Below, in pieces: positions 1-10,260 of a DNA stretch of 64,000 nucleotides; within the stretch, counting starts at the first letter, position 1; the number at the start of each line of letters is the position of its first letter. A model generated the notes under the pieces. That model did no database searches. It was not told the DNA's origin and saw nothing but the letters and a program-made list of their open reading frames with translations. Source of the stretch: Fasciolopsis buskii (Eukaryota; Platyhelminthes; Trematoda; Plagiorchiida; Fasciolidae); contig LUCM01009167.1 of NCBI GenBank assembly GCA_008360955.1, forward strand, positions 85,280-149,279. Direction: 5' to 3'. Both the position numbers and the translations under genes were made by a program.

Positions 1-225
1 TATATTTATATTTATATATGCATATAGTGAGCAAAAAGTTTGTTTATCGTGACGTTTCGATCCAGACTAAGGTTCATTATCAAACGTAAATGAATCGGTG
101 TGTGACTGTAACGGCTAGTTCCCCGTGGTCTGGTGTGTTGTGCGTCTGTCCGTTTCTCCATCGTGTGACACTGGTGTCGCTTGGTTTTTCCTGGGTGACG
201 CAATTTATATCGGCTTCTACGTGCG
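1..225 (-). mobile_element. Inverted copy of Penelope-like element 3' tail
   Basis: Read on the minus strand, this segment matches the 3' end of the Penelope-like element that follows it (about 2237-2402 on the + strand), with one mismatch seen across roughly 130 aligned bases of the non-coding tail. It also matches 11661-11850 as a direct repeat over bases 1-190, with two transitions. It includes the hammerhead-derived stretch GAAACGTC. An inverted partial tail copy placed upstream of the body is known for Penelope-like elements. The copy is cut by the window edge, so its far end is unknown. Confidence 0.8.
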
Positions 226-739
226 TCCAGAGTGATCAAGGAAAATTACAAATTTATATTGCAAATGAGTGCACCGTGAACTTGTCATTGACGCGCACTG
301 TAGAAAATGTGCTTGCGAAACTCAACCAAACCGACCCGAAACGGAAGCCCCAAAAATCCTTGGTGACAACTGAATGACGAGTAAAATACGCCATATGACA
401 ACATCGGACACAAGCTGACCTAAGACGAAGAAGAGGTTAACGAAGAAATTCAGCGCTTTAAAACCGATCGAATTTGAATGCGCTGAACTGAACCACAACT
501 TATCAAAACCGACTGTTACTAACCGAGGAGTCTGTTTCACTTAGAGGCGTGAAGTTTAACTACAATGATTCCAGGCCAGCTAGTTTCATCTCCTCATTCG
601 GAGCCGGAATCAGATGGTGCCCTTTAAATGAGGATGCATGCCAGCAAATGGGGATCAAAGTCTGTCAACAACTTGTACAACACAGACGCGCGTATACCAT
701 TCCAGACAATTAGATGAAAGCTATAGAAACACTGCAAAT

Positions 740-1720
740 AAATACAGTCGTCCTTCTCGTAGATAAGGATAACGTGACCGTGATACTGGATGGATCCGAC
801 TATAAAGAAAAATGCGGCAATTATTCGGCAACGAAACAGCTTATCAACCGGTCACAAAACACCCTACGAGACAGCTAGGAGCCAAAATCAAAGACGCTAA
901 AGGAACTCAAGAAGGCCAAAACGGTAATAGAAGAATTATAAAAGCACATCAAACCCGTAGAGGATCCAGTTCCAAGACTCTACGGACTCCCTAAGCTACA
1001 TAAGCCACAAGTCCCACTGCGGCCAGTTGTCGCTTCGACATCTCCAAACTACTAGTTATTCAAGTACCTCTTCCGTCTCCTACGTCCGTCCCTGCGAGGA
1101 GACGACTAGAGCACTAAAACCTCCGCTACCTTTCTCAAATAGATCAGTGACCTCAAATTGAACACAGAATAAATGATGGCTTCGTTTGTTGTTGCATCGT
1201 TGTTCGCGAACATCCCAACAGGGATGGCATTAGAGGGGATCTGATACCTGATAAAGGACGATCGTAGTCTCCCCGAGAGGGGGCTGATGCCAACGAAGAC
1301 TATAATGACTCTGATGGATTTCTGCCTAAAGACGCATCTACACTTCGACGTAAAGACGTAAACAAATAAAGGACACCGATGGGATCACCACTCGCAACTC
1401 TGCTAGCAGATGTAGCCATGAAACAGTTCGAAGACCAACCCTTCGAAACTCTGCCTCGTCTGTTGATCAGGTACGTAGACGACACATTTTTGGTACTCGA
1501 AAAATCCGAACTGGACGAATTTCACGCGTACCTGAATACATTAGTTCCCGAGATCGAATTCACAAGGGGAGAAGACTGCGAAACAACACATTTGTCATGA
1601 GACAAGTCGATGGAAGCTTAGAAACGACAGTCTACCGAAGGCCGACAACAACTGACCGTATACTGAATTACAATAGCAATCACCGACCGAGCACACATTA
1701 TAGCACAACAAAACCATGGT
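740..1720 (+). pseudogene. Penelope-like reverse transcriptase, decayed
   Basis: Frame-by-frame reading gives VVLLVDKDN near 745, then RLYGLPKLHKPQVPLRPVVA near 975-1035, ASLFANIPTGMALEGI near 1195-1240, MGSPLATLLADVAMKQFE at 1379-1432, and the catalytic box IRYVDDTFLVLE near 1465-1500. These are the conserved RT blocks of Penelope-like elements, including the GLPK-H-K block and the YVDD box with both aspartates. Stops interrupt the reading, for example after the RPVVAS block and after 1597, so this is a pseudogene. Confidence 0.88.
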
Positions 1721-1929
1721 AAACAAAAAGGCGCAAACTCTTAAACCTATTCATTGCAAACGGATACCCAAAGAGCTTCATCAACTCTTGTACTCGGGGT
1801 AGCAAGAGATTGACAGAGAATAACAGAAAGCATTATCACGCTACCATACATAAGGGGAACATCAGAGACTACAGAACGTCTGCTAAAACCGTTGGGTATC
1901 CGAGTTCCTCACAAACCCATCGGAACACT

Positions 1930-2200
1930 GCGATCCGCCTTGTTCAATGGCAAAGACCACGTGGAACGTCACGATTAATCAGAAGTAGTCTACGCCGTTC
2001 CATGCATGAGGTGTGATAAGGAGTATATGGGCGAGACAGGCAAGCAACTGGGTACTCGTCTACACGATCACGAACTAGCCTTATAACGGGCCGATCCACG
2101 CTTACAGACTTGGAACCACCGCGCACAGACAGACCACGAGGTCAAGATCAGCAATGCAAAAGTGATTGCCCAAGACAGGAAAAAGAGGAGCGTCTGGTCC
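1930..2200 (+). pseudogene. GIY-YIG endonuclease domain of Penelope-like element, decayed
   Basis: One frame reads TLRSALFNGKDHVERHD, a stop, then SEVVYAVPCMRCDKEYMGET near 1984-2040, followed by GKQLGTRLHDHELAL. This is the C-terminal GIY-YIG signature of Penelope-like elements: VVY, CxxC, Y-[IM]-GET and the downstream Arg and His-Glu pair. The Cys pair and the GET triad are still visible, while in-frame stops occur just before and just after. In the intact family the domain nicks target DNA for primed reverse transcription; this copy cannot make it. Confidence 0.85.
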
Positions 2201-2440
2201 TCGAGGCGCTCTATTTGGCCAACGGGCTCAATCAACACGTAGAAACCGATACACGTTGCTTCACTCTGGAAAAACCAAGCGACGCCAGTGTCACACGATG
2301 GAGAAACGGACAGACGCACAACACACCAGACCACGGGGAACTAGCCGTTACAGTCACACACCGATTCATTTACGTTTGATAATGAACCTTAGTCTGGATC
2401 GAGACATCTCAATAGACATATCACAACACAATGAACGCCT

Positions 2441-2775
2441 TCAGACCTTTTCTTCACTGTATACATATATATTTACTTGTTTTCCACCGCTAATTAATTA
2501 TTCAATGATTAGCATTTCGCACATGAATCTTGCCCAAAGGTTCTGAGTAAAGAATAATCTGAAATTGATTTGCACTCAGTAACCAGTCCGAAACTATTAC
2601 CTCAAAACGTTCGGTCAGAAACCCCGAGGGTTATTTTTTGTTATACAGCTATCTATATTATCTTTACTCAAATTCTCATTAAATTCTGCTACTCATGTCA
2701 ATGCCTTATCATGACCTAGTCCCGTTTTGTGCTATTTTTTCAGGAAGTGTACATAAAAGCCTCCTTGTGTTTTAG
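2441..2775 (+). other. Intron end upstream of first visible MARK exon
   Basis: No open reading or repeat of note. It ends in a T-rich acceptor, TTGTGTTTTAG, just before the exon at 2776. It is likely the 3' part of a long intron that starts outside the window. Confidence 0.6.
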
Positions 2776-2999
2776 GTTTTGATGCAAGATAAGTGGATCA
2801 ATATAGGATATGCACCTGGAGAGCAGCTGAGGCCATATAAGGAGCCTCCTAAGTCTCAGCTGGATGAAGTACGTGTCAAAGCAATGGAGGCGATGGGCTT
2901 CACACGCACTGATTTGGAAGCCTCAGTGGTTAATCCGGAGTTCGACCACGTTTACGCCACATACCACCTTCTTCCTGAAACGCCCTCTCAGTTTATGGC
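2776..2999 (+). CDS. MARK: MARK/Par-1 kinase: exon with kinase C-terminus and UBA domain
   Basis: MARK/Par-1 kinases phosphorylate microtubule-associated proteins and act in cell polarity. This exon is internal. It opens with VLMQDKWINIGY, matching the last helix of the kinase domain and the linker (MKDRWMN-type in animal MARKs). It then carries a UBA domain at about exon residues 29-70, with the hallmark MGF loop in AMEAMGFTRTDLEASVVN and the final helix YDEVTATYLLL-type seen as FDHVYATYHLL. The acceptor is TTTTAG before 2776 and the donor is GTAAGT at 3000. The exon is 224 nt and ends in phase 2 (GC), which the next exon completes to Ala. The ATG at 2782 is an internal methionine, not a start. 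The kinase catalytic exons lie upstream, outside the window. Confidence 0.93.
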
Positions 3000-3494
3000 G
3001 TAAGTAAACCAATAGTAATGGATTATATAAGTATATGTATTTGAATATTGTTTATTTCATATCAACTCAATCGTACTAAAATGCCTAGAAATATCAGGTG
3101 TGTCCGGGAAATGAGATTAGTCAGGCGATGTGCTTTAGCTGATAGTTTCGGGAAATCACCCAGTGGAACTTTCTTTTTTCATCTAGTAAAACACTTCGGA
3201 AGCAGAAATACTGTTGAATCTAGTCACTAGCGATTTTATTGACACATCTCGAACGTAGAATTGGTAAACTCATTACATATAAAAGCATTCACTATCGTTT
3301 GTCAATCCGACGGTCTTATTGCCATCCATAAACTTTGATCTTAAATGTCCATATTTCGGTGTAACTAACCCACACTGGTAAAGTTATCTGTGTGGGGTAC
3401 CTGTAACGGAGCTACGCAAGTCCTCTCATTGACTTATTCACTATGATAGTTTTATATTCGGATAGGAATCACGAGCTTTACTGAGTTGGTTGAC

Positions 3495-3509
3495 CATCAT
3501 CATCATCAG

Positions 3510-3547
<38 letters not shown>
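3495..3547. repeat. (CAT)n microsatellite, probable LINE 3' tail
   Basis: A nearly pure CAT run with one interruption. Read on the minus strand it is (ATG)n and sits immediately downstream of the C-terminal coding end of the minus-strand LINE relic at 3549-5000. Short tandem 3' tails in place of poly(A) are typical of RTE-clade LINEs. Confidence 0.85.
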
Positions 3548-3548
3548 G

Positions 3549-5000
3549 TCGTTCGGCGTTATACAACAAGGCAAGGCTCTTTTACTACTGCCTTTTTCCT
3601 AAAGCTGTGCGTTGCTGTAGAACGAATGAGTATACAAAAGGGATATGGTGAGGACTCGCATAGGCGGGAAAAGAAATGAACGACGTAGTAGCCAGGACAC
3701 GGAACTTTAGTGGTACAGACTTTTTCAATCATTCTGATGCGATAGAAAGTAGCACCGCTAACGCCATTGTTCACGGTTCACTGCCGTATCCTTCACTGTC
3801 TCCAGCCAGCTAGCTGACGGGTATTTGGACTCCAACCACGGAGAGGTGAGAAACCTAATTTATCTAAGTTCGCTGTATATTTTTTCATTCCACGTTGCCA
3901 CGTCGCATGCTGACCTCCACAAGGACTCTTCCAGTCCGTGGGAGGAACGCATAACAGGACGCGACATGGTAAACAAATGTCCGCCTTACGCAACACGTGA
4001 CCCAACCAACGAAGTACACTATGCTTCAACCGGCACCTAATACTAGACCCCTAATCTGCACATTACGCGATCACTCCATCCAGTCCCCGCGATACCACGT
4101 AGAGATCAATAGTCGAACGCCTCCAAGCGACAAGTACCTTGAGCACATAAATTCCTTGTCTCGCAACCTTACAACAGAACTGAGCGTTCTGCGGTAATAG
4201 TACACACAACCTTTCAATTTCAGTGAAATATTAGGCCGACACCACAAATGCTTCAATTCAGCGTGTTCCGCCCGAGCCTAGGATATACGCACTCTGACTT
4301 CTACTATCCTGCTACCATCTTTCGTCACGCAGCTGCTGATGTGGTGGTTAGTTCTACTCCATCCAGCATCAAATTCGGGACTATTGTCCTGTCTTGAAAC
4401 AACACTTTACGATTTGAAGGTGCAAAACACGCCGAACCGAGCCACAGATCTTGGGAGTCTGTCTGTGTGCGTTTCAGATCTGAACACGGGCACGAGATCG
4501 TCTGCCTAGTCTAGATCACACAGCTTCTCCGTTTGCCAGTTCGACATCTGCGTCCTGAAGACCCCTCTTGAGGTATCCCGCAGTACCTCGTCAGTGATGA
4601 AGCTAAAGAAAGCTGGAGTAGTAGGACACCCTTGTCGAACACTGCTAGTCGTTTCGAATGAAGTTGGTGCTACACCGCATACTCTTGCGAGACCACAGTT
4701 ATGCGAATGCGATGTTCGCATGTTGACGAACTTTTCTGGCATACCACTCCGGTGGAAAGCACCGAATATCGCTGCCCGGTCCACCTAGTCGAACGTGTCT
4801 TTCAGGTCGGGGAAAATCACAGTTGTGGGTCAGTGGTGGGTGTTTGTGTGATGCCTTTCGAGTAACTACCAGAGTGAAAATTTGGTCGATGCATTTGCGA
4901 CCTGGACGATATCCGGTCTGCGGTTTGCAGACTTTGCTGCAGAACTCGTCAACCTCTGAAACAGTCCGAAAACAACAATAAATGTGTGCGGTGAAACAAA
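3549..5000 (-). mobile_element. RTE-like LINE relic (RT to C-terminus)
   Basis: On the minus strand, in drifting frames: TGYRPGRKCIDQIFTL near 4870-4915, VDRAAIFGAFHRSGMPEKFV at about 4725-4785, SVRQGCPTTPAFFSFITDEV near 4585-4645, and CDLD-stop-ADDLVPVF near 4480-4510, where the RT catalytic YADD has lost its tyrosine codon to a stop. Then come a C-terminal LWCRPNISLKLKGCVY near 4190-4250 and LRWLGHVLRKADICLPCRVL near 3950-4015. These are successive blocks of the RT and the C-terminal region common in flatworm RTE-type LINEs. Frameshifts and stops make it inactive. The upstream endonuclease is missing, so the copy is 5'-truncated, as usual for LINEs. Confidence 0.85.
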
Positions 5001-5109
5001 AAACAGTTGGTTTTTCATGATCTATTATTATTTTTTCCCCCTCTGTTTGTCCTCCTGCATTTTTGTTTGGATGTTGTTGCGTTGGTACCGTGCTTGTTTT
5101 CAAGCCGGT

Positions 5110-5113
<4 letters not shown>

Positions 5114-5158
<45 letters not shown>
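5114..5158. repeat. (TA)n microsatellite
   Basis: A pure TA run of 45 bases immediately upstream of a Penelope-like tail (5159-5330), with a second short TA run immediately downstream of that tail. Confidence 0.97.
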
Positions 5159-5160
<2 letters not shown>

Positions 5161-5345
5161 TAACAAGACCCGGATGCAGAATAGAGAGGCAAACAGACGG
5201 ACAGTGGACAAAACCGAACGGAACTAGCGATCCCATTCAATCACTCATTCACGTTTGACAACGAGTCCTAGTTTGGATCGAAACGTCGCGATAAACGTAT
5301 TAACTCAGTGTATGCCTTCTCAACTCTAAATATATATATATATTT
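5159..5345 (+). mobile_element. Truncated Penelope-like tail between (TA)n tracts
   Basis: Sense-oriented tail of a second Penelope subfamily. It shares with 2237-2440 the order GGACAG/ACGGACAG, GGAACTAGC, ATTCACGTTTGA and the hammerhead-derived block ending GGATCGAAACGTC. The segment 5251-5256 (ACGTTT) is complementary to 5293-5298 (AAACGT), which would close stem I of the ribozyme fold. The tail ends in TGCCTTCTCAACTC and a TA run at 5330-5342. No RT or endonuclease remains. Confidence 0.8.
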
Positions 5346-5351
5346 ATGCAA

Positions 5352-5400
5352 GAGAGTACCGGGTGCGTATACCTGACGAGCGACAATAGCCGCGAAACTG
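5352..5400 (+). ncRNA. Hammerhead-like motif, core boxes present, stem III lost
   Basis: Contains CTGACGA (5373-5379), a short hairpin GCG/CGC around ACAATAGC, and GAAA (5394-5397), which together are the two catalytic boxes and stem II of a hammerhead ribozyme. What follows (CTGCGAAG) does not supply the paired stem III and UH cleavage site of a type I ribozyme, so it is probably an inactive relic. It matches a second motif at 37160-37210 (shared ACCGGGT, CTGA-GAGCG, CAATA-CCGC and GAA-AATT), showing that it is a dispersed sequence rather than a chance hit. Confidence 0.5.
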
Positions 5401-6890
5401 CGAAGAATTAAGACTGTTTTCGCCGCTCCTGGCCTAAGTACGAGGTGTTGACACACGAGTCATCGAATTTCTCAGTATATTGTTAATCGGGTTTCCTTTC
5501 ACCGGAATCTTCAATGGTCACTCGAATTGGTATGATCTCACTTGCCACGGGACTGAAGCACATCAGAGAACATTTTTCGGCATTGTATGTTATGGAACTT
5601 TGGAAGAAGCTTTCAAAACAGGAAAATGGCATCGGTAGCTGAAGTGAGAGAGTGAAATCTGTTTTTAAGAAGCCAGCCTTGGAGACTGAAATGGAGAAAA
5701 CAGCTGGGAGCGCGGAAGTAGCGGAAAATTGCTTCAACAAGAGATCGCTCGTTCTGCTACGGGCTTGGTGGGGAATAAGGTGTTGGTTTCCTCTCCGTAT
5801 GATTAGCGAGCATCTACTCCTCGATTGTGCGAATCGATTTCTCGAGTTACAAAGTACAACAAGTTCTCCGACATGTTTAAGCAGCTTCAAGGATCTTCGG
5901 GCCCGCGGTTAAACGCACTCAAATCGGACAAAATGTAAGTCAAATGAGTCACTATAATCGGCTTACTATGTTGGTAGTTCGCGTTATTCGATGCGGATAT
6001 CGCCATCTTTGGCTGTCAGTATGGAAATTTGGTGGATTGTAGCCGTAATAAGAGAACTTGTACCTGGCCAGCGTCCAAGGCAGTAAAATTTCACTCAGAA
6101 GTAGCCTGGTCCCTGAAGTCGATTCTACACGTGGTCAGAACTGTTTTCTGGTCTCCAGTACTCTGTTACGAGCGGCAACCCTGAATGCAGAACTCGGCCC
6201 TCTTCGTCTATAGCAAGAAAAATACAGTTCATTCTATTGATGCATACGGGAGTCTCAGCGTCCGGCTGGGCACACCATGTGAGACTTAATTTTGTCCTAC
6301 GACACTCCATGTTTCAAGATCATGGTTACCAGTTCTCTGCGCTGCGGGTTTTTAGATTTTCGGATATATTTTAATGGCAGACAACCACTATTTGTGACAA
6401 AAACAACTAGCGAAGATGGTCTCCCCACAGCATAGTAAGTTTATGGTAACCCGAACCAACAGGCCTTATAATCAAGTATTGGGTTTCCAGGTTGTAGTCC
6501 ACGGGATCTACCAGCCGGAATTTCGGCGACAACGGGTGACATGACCGCATGGTGCAGTTACTAGCTTAACACGTTCAAGTCTTTCGTCATTGATATGAGT
6601 CTCAACTACAACTTATATATCTGTTTGTTCGTTTAACCTGTGGCGGTAAGTATTTCCAGATAGAGACCAAAACCTCGGCATACTACTGTCTGTTTAAAGG
6701 TTGGATCGACCGAAACGAATTTAATATGAAATTTTTCCGCATGGCTTCAGCAATAATTGAACGTTATCAAATGTTCTTTCGGATTATACTAACATTACCT
6801 CGAACCCCCTGATTCATTTTGATTCTGGATTACATGGATGTGCTGTTTTATGTGGTTGATGCTTATTTATCGGAAAAACTTATCTTTCAG

Positions 6891-7321
6891 TCTTTGTGAA
6901 GAGTTAGCTGCGGGTGGTCGCAAGTCACAGATTACTGACTCTTGGCGGATATCAGCTCTCAGTGCTGTTAGTCAAACTGCTGCTGTTCAGCCGCCTCCTA
7001 CCACAGCCGTCGGTCGATTCACTGTTGCTCCAAGCGAAAATACTGCCGATCTTGGTGCTCAAAGTTCTGTTGCATCCCATTCTTCAGCTGTTCCACCTGT
7101 TGATTCTTCGGCTCCGATGAAACAGCCACCATATCCTATGGCTGATACCGGTACAAGAGAACATCATTCGCTAACATCTGCATTGCCCGTTGCTTTACGC
7201 AAAGCCATTGTTCAAATGGGACGCACCTTAGTTGGTGGTGGGACGTACTCTGGAAGCACTACACATTCAGGCTCCGCTGTGGGATCTGATGCTCATCAGC
7301 GCTCCGTCACTTCTGCTGGAG
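6891..7321 (+). CDS. MARK: MARK/Par-1 kinase: spacer exon 1
   Basis: Internal exon placed by acceptor TATCTTTCAG and donor GTAAAG at 7322. The first base T completes the Ala codon begun by the UBA exon, then the frame reads LCEELAAGGRKSQITDSW and stays open to the donor. The GRKS piece just after the UBA domain resembles the LLGRKSSE junction of animal MARKs. The rest is Ser/Thr/Ala/Pro-rich with no fold apparent, as expected for the disordered spacer between the UBA and KA1 domains, a region carrying many phosphorylation sites in the family. The length is 431 nt and it ends in phase 1 (G). The reading frame continues past the donor into a hydrophobic stretch and a TA repeat, which is intronic. 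Confidence 0.85.
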
Positions 7322-7470
7322 GTAAAGTGATTGACATTACCCTAGTGGTTCTCACGGGATGTTTTGTATTCATTGTGAACAAGTGTTTTTTGGACTCACT
7401 TTTTCATCGACAGTTGGTTTACGTTTTTTTCGTTATGGTTGTGTTGCATTTCCCTAGTATTGTTGACTAC

Positions 7471-7471
<1 letters not shown>

Positions 7472-7520
<49 letters not shown>

Positions 7521-7534
7521 AGAGAGAGAGAGAG
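7472..7534. repeat. (TA)n followed by (GA)n
   Basis: A TA run from 7472 to 7518 passing directly into a GA run at 7520-7534. Compound microsatellite inside the MARK intron. Confidence 0.97.
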
Positions 7535-8894
7535 GTATCGTCGAAAGCCGCGCAACATGCGTCAGACGAACGCTTTCCGCTTTCGTGTTTAACAGGATAA
7601 AAAACCAAATGCTACAGTTTGTACTCTTGCTATTCAGCCTAGCGCGAAGACGCTTTTCGACAATAAGTCGTAAGCTTTGCTGTTGGTCGACAAGTAGGCT
7701 TCCTCGAAATTCATTTGAAGTCTCAACTTGAACACTATTTTTTTTATCCATGACGCATTACAAGCCCGCTGATGAGAACAAAGCTGGATGGATGCATTGC
7801 TAAAAATATGGCGTCGATAAGCCTTGAGGCCACTACTGTCCTTGAGTGATTTTTTGATCGTGTGCCACAGAGTTATTGAACTTCAGCCTTAATATCCACT
7901 ATAAAGGTAGCTAAGTGGATTATAGTATCATGACATCAGACGTATCTAGGATAACATCGAGATGCAAGTCTTGATATGGCTTTATGTGAACCACGTTCTA
8001 TAGCGTAGAGGTATAAAAAAGTTAGCTTAGGTTAGTGTTTCATGCCTTCGGGATTGGGGTCTCAGACATGAAGATTGTTACTGATTGGAGACGCTGAGGA
8101 ATATGATTTACAACCGAAATCGGTGGTGCGAATGTTGCAGAATTCTTTTCTCTTTAAGCTACCGACAACCATACAAGAAATCGAAAAGTGTTTACAGTGA
8201 ACAAAAGGCAATTGTTTTTTCGCTGTTTATTTCTTTCCTCTCTTTTGTCCACTCTCTGTTAAGTTTTGCGTATGTAGATATATATGTATACGTATAATGC
8301 TCCATAGCTAAGCGTGTTTGTATCCGACTTGCATCTATTAAATTTTGATAGAGCGCAACATGGCGGTTCCTCCGAAAATACCACCACTTCCTTAAAATAA
8401 GTTGTTCTCTCGAACACTCAACATAGACGGCATTTATGAGCATATAATGGGACACATCTTGACATTTCAAGCATTTCTGCACCATTAAGATCTTTCCACT
8501 TTCAGACGAGTTTGACAAATAAGATCACTTACGTTTTTTTGGCCACGCAGTAATCTACAAAGCAATCTCTAAATAAATTCGCTATAGTCCCTCTTCTTCA
8601 TTATATCTGCTGTGCTAAAACCTTCGAAATAATATCAAAGAACATTTTGTAATGCATCACAAAACCCGATTATGTTATGTACCGGGCCCAACCGACAACA
8701 GAAAAGAAATAAGGAGTGGAGGACAATTAAGATGTACGGTTAGATGAGGAGAAGTGAAAGCACATCTGACGGTTTTACCGTAAATATTTTGTCGATACTT
8801 TTTGCTTTCTTTTTGTTTATGAGTGACGTTGGTCAACAAACGAGCCTTGTAACACTCGCATCAGTGCATTCAGTGCTGAGCCATTTTTCAGTGT

Positions 8895-10260
8895 CGTCTA
8901 TAACCAGCGGAAACCGAGATCCCTTGGGCCCCAACTATGAAGATGGGAAACACCAGCTGATGCCAAAGCCAAAGTTAACTTCATCATGGCCCGAATGCCG
9001 CGTCCCTTCTTACAGTCTTGTCTAGGACCTGCGGGCAAAGCACGAAAAGACAGGCGATGGGCAGATTTACGCAAAACGTTTGCATACCACCGAAGGTGAT
9101 TTAGATCGATTATCGCAGTGAGAGGAAGACTGTCTGCGCCCGACACACGACGATGCACCACGTCATTGCTCATCCGGTGTTCCCACCGAACTCGAGCAAT
9201 CTTCGAAGATATCAGTAGTCGAATACTGAGGGTCGCCGGGCGTCCTCAACGCGACCGCAAAAGAAACACTACAAACTATGAGTTTGTGGACTCTTCCCTT
9301 GAGAAGCCGAATATTATAGTGACGTCACAAATGTCATAGGCTCGCGAAAGTTGCTCTGACTTTCGCAAATCATGATGTGATCTCTTCCCCAACACCGCCG
9401 GCTGTAATCATATTCTCGAGTTACTTGAAGCTGTTGCCTACCGCTAACCGGTCAACAGAAAGAGTGGATGGAAGCACAAGCTTCTGCTAGTGTTGAAGAA
9501 GTATCTTGCATTTTGAAGGTACAAAGCTCATATCATATCTGTAAACCTGAATCGTCAAGCGGTCCAACGCATGTTGAACTGGCTATGGATTGTCATTCAG
9601 CAGGGTGATGTCATCGGCATAGTGTAAGTCCAGAAATCTGTTCCATAGGAGGAGTTCCACTTCACTGTCCTACGAACGAGATAGAGCGATTTGAAGCACA
9701 TCTTTCATGATGAAATTGAAAGGAAGTGGGGAAATAGAGCATCCTTGTCGTAATCCACTGGAGAAGGTGAAGGGTGGCGGAAACTAGTCATTAGCCCTAA
9801 CCTGATCTGAATTGTAGCGCCACAACTCTTTGAGGGCCGGCACGCATTTCTCAGGCACTTCGTTCTTCAACAGGCAGTCCCTTAGTGCAAACCTATCGAC
9901 GGAGTTAGTGGGCGCGCGAGTGTCTAGGAACGCAACATCTGTTTATCCTTGGAATGCGTCTCGTTGTTGTGACAACTGTCGGAGGATAAAGATTTGATGG
10001 ACGCATCCACGACCAGCGCGAAACTCAGCCTGTTCTTTGCATGTTGTACAACCTGCGGAGAATAATGGAGGCTAACAGCTTTAATACTTTAGAGATTGTG
10101 TTAATGCCCCTATGATCAGCGGAGCTATTGCACAAGCCTTTTTAAAGAAATGGGGACAGCAATTGACGCCTAACAAAAGAAGGGAAGTTGCTCGGAATGC
10201 TAAATCGTGGTGAACAGAAGTTGAAGTTCTCAGACCAGTTCCACTCCATTGTTAAATAGA
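8895..10260 (-). mobile_element. RTE-like LINE relic (RT to C-terminus)
   Basis: Minus-strand reading from high to low coordinates: PIFKKACAIAPLI near 10110-10150, AEFRAGRGCVHQIFILRQL near 9965-10020, VAFLDTRAPTNSVDRFALRD near 9875-9940, GLRQGCSISPLPFNFIMKDV near 9705-9765, the catalytic region DLHYADDITLL near 9600-9635 with an intact YADD, and a C-terminal IDLNHLRWYANVLRKSAHRL near 9045-9110 followed by GWGPRDLGF near 8905-8930. The block order matches the LINE at 3549-5000. Stops (for example between FQG and TDV) and frame drift make it inactive. Confidence 0.85.

Larger units (their letters stand above)
240..2440 (+). mobile_element. Degenerate Penelope-like retroelement (RT + GIY-YIG)
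   Basis: Penelope-like elements encode one protein with a reverse transcriptase followed by a GIY-YIG endonuclease. Both domains can be followed here in shifting frames on the + strand, interrupted by many stop codons and several frameshifts, so no active protein is possible. The order is an ill-preserved N-terminal part (about 300-720), RT (about 740-1720), a connector, GIY-YIG (about 1930-2200), then a non-coding tail ending near 2440. An inverted tail copy lies directly upstream at 1-225. The whole block lies upstream of the first visible MARK exon, so it is probably inside a MARK intron. Confidence 0.85.
3000..6890 (+). other. MARK intron with LINE and Penelope relics
   Basis: Between donor GTAAGT at 3000 and acceptor TATCTTTCAG at 6881-6890. 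It contains a (CAT)n tract, a minus-strand RTE-like LINE relic, a (TA)n tract and a Penelope tail. The stretch 5460-6890 shows no coding exon. Around 6270-6345 it resembles 13405-13460 (shared CCACTCCA-like and CAGGATCATGG-like blocks), suggesting an old dispersed repeat that I cannot name. Confidence 0.8.

Noticed and set aside
3495..3547. Regular CAT repeat considered as a CRISPR-like or satellite array
   Set aside because: It is a simple trinucleotide microsatellite, and the window is eukaryotic.
5007..5258. Open frames containing long Ile-Tyr runs, here and at 6838-7521, 7396-7751, 32931-33235 and 62536-62863
   Set aside because: The Ile-Tyr runs are translations of (TA)n microsatellites and do not indicate protein. 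The MARK exon inside 6838-7521 is supported only for 6891-7321.
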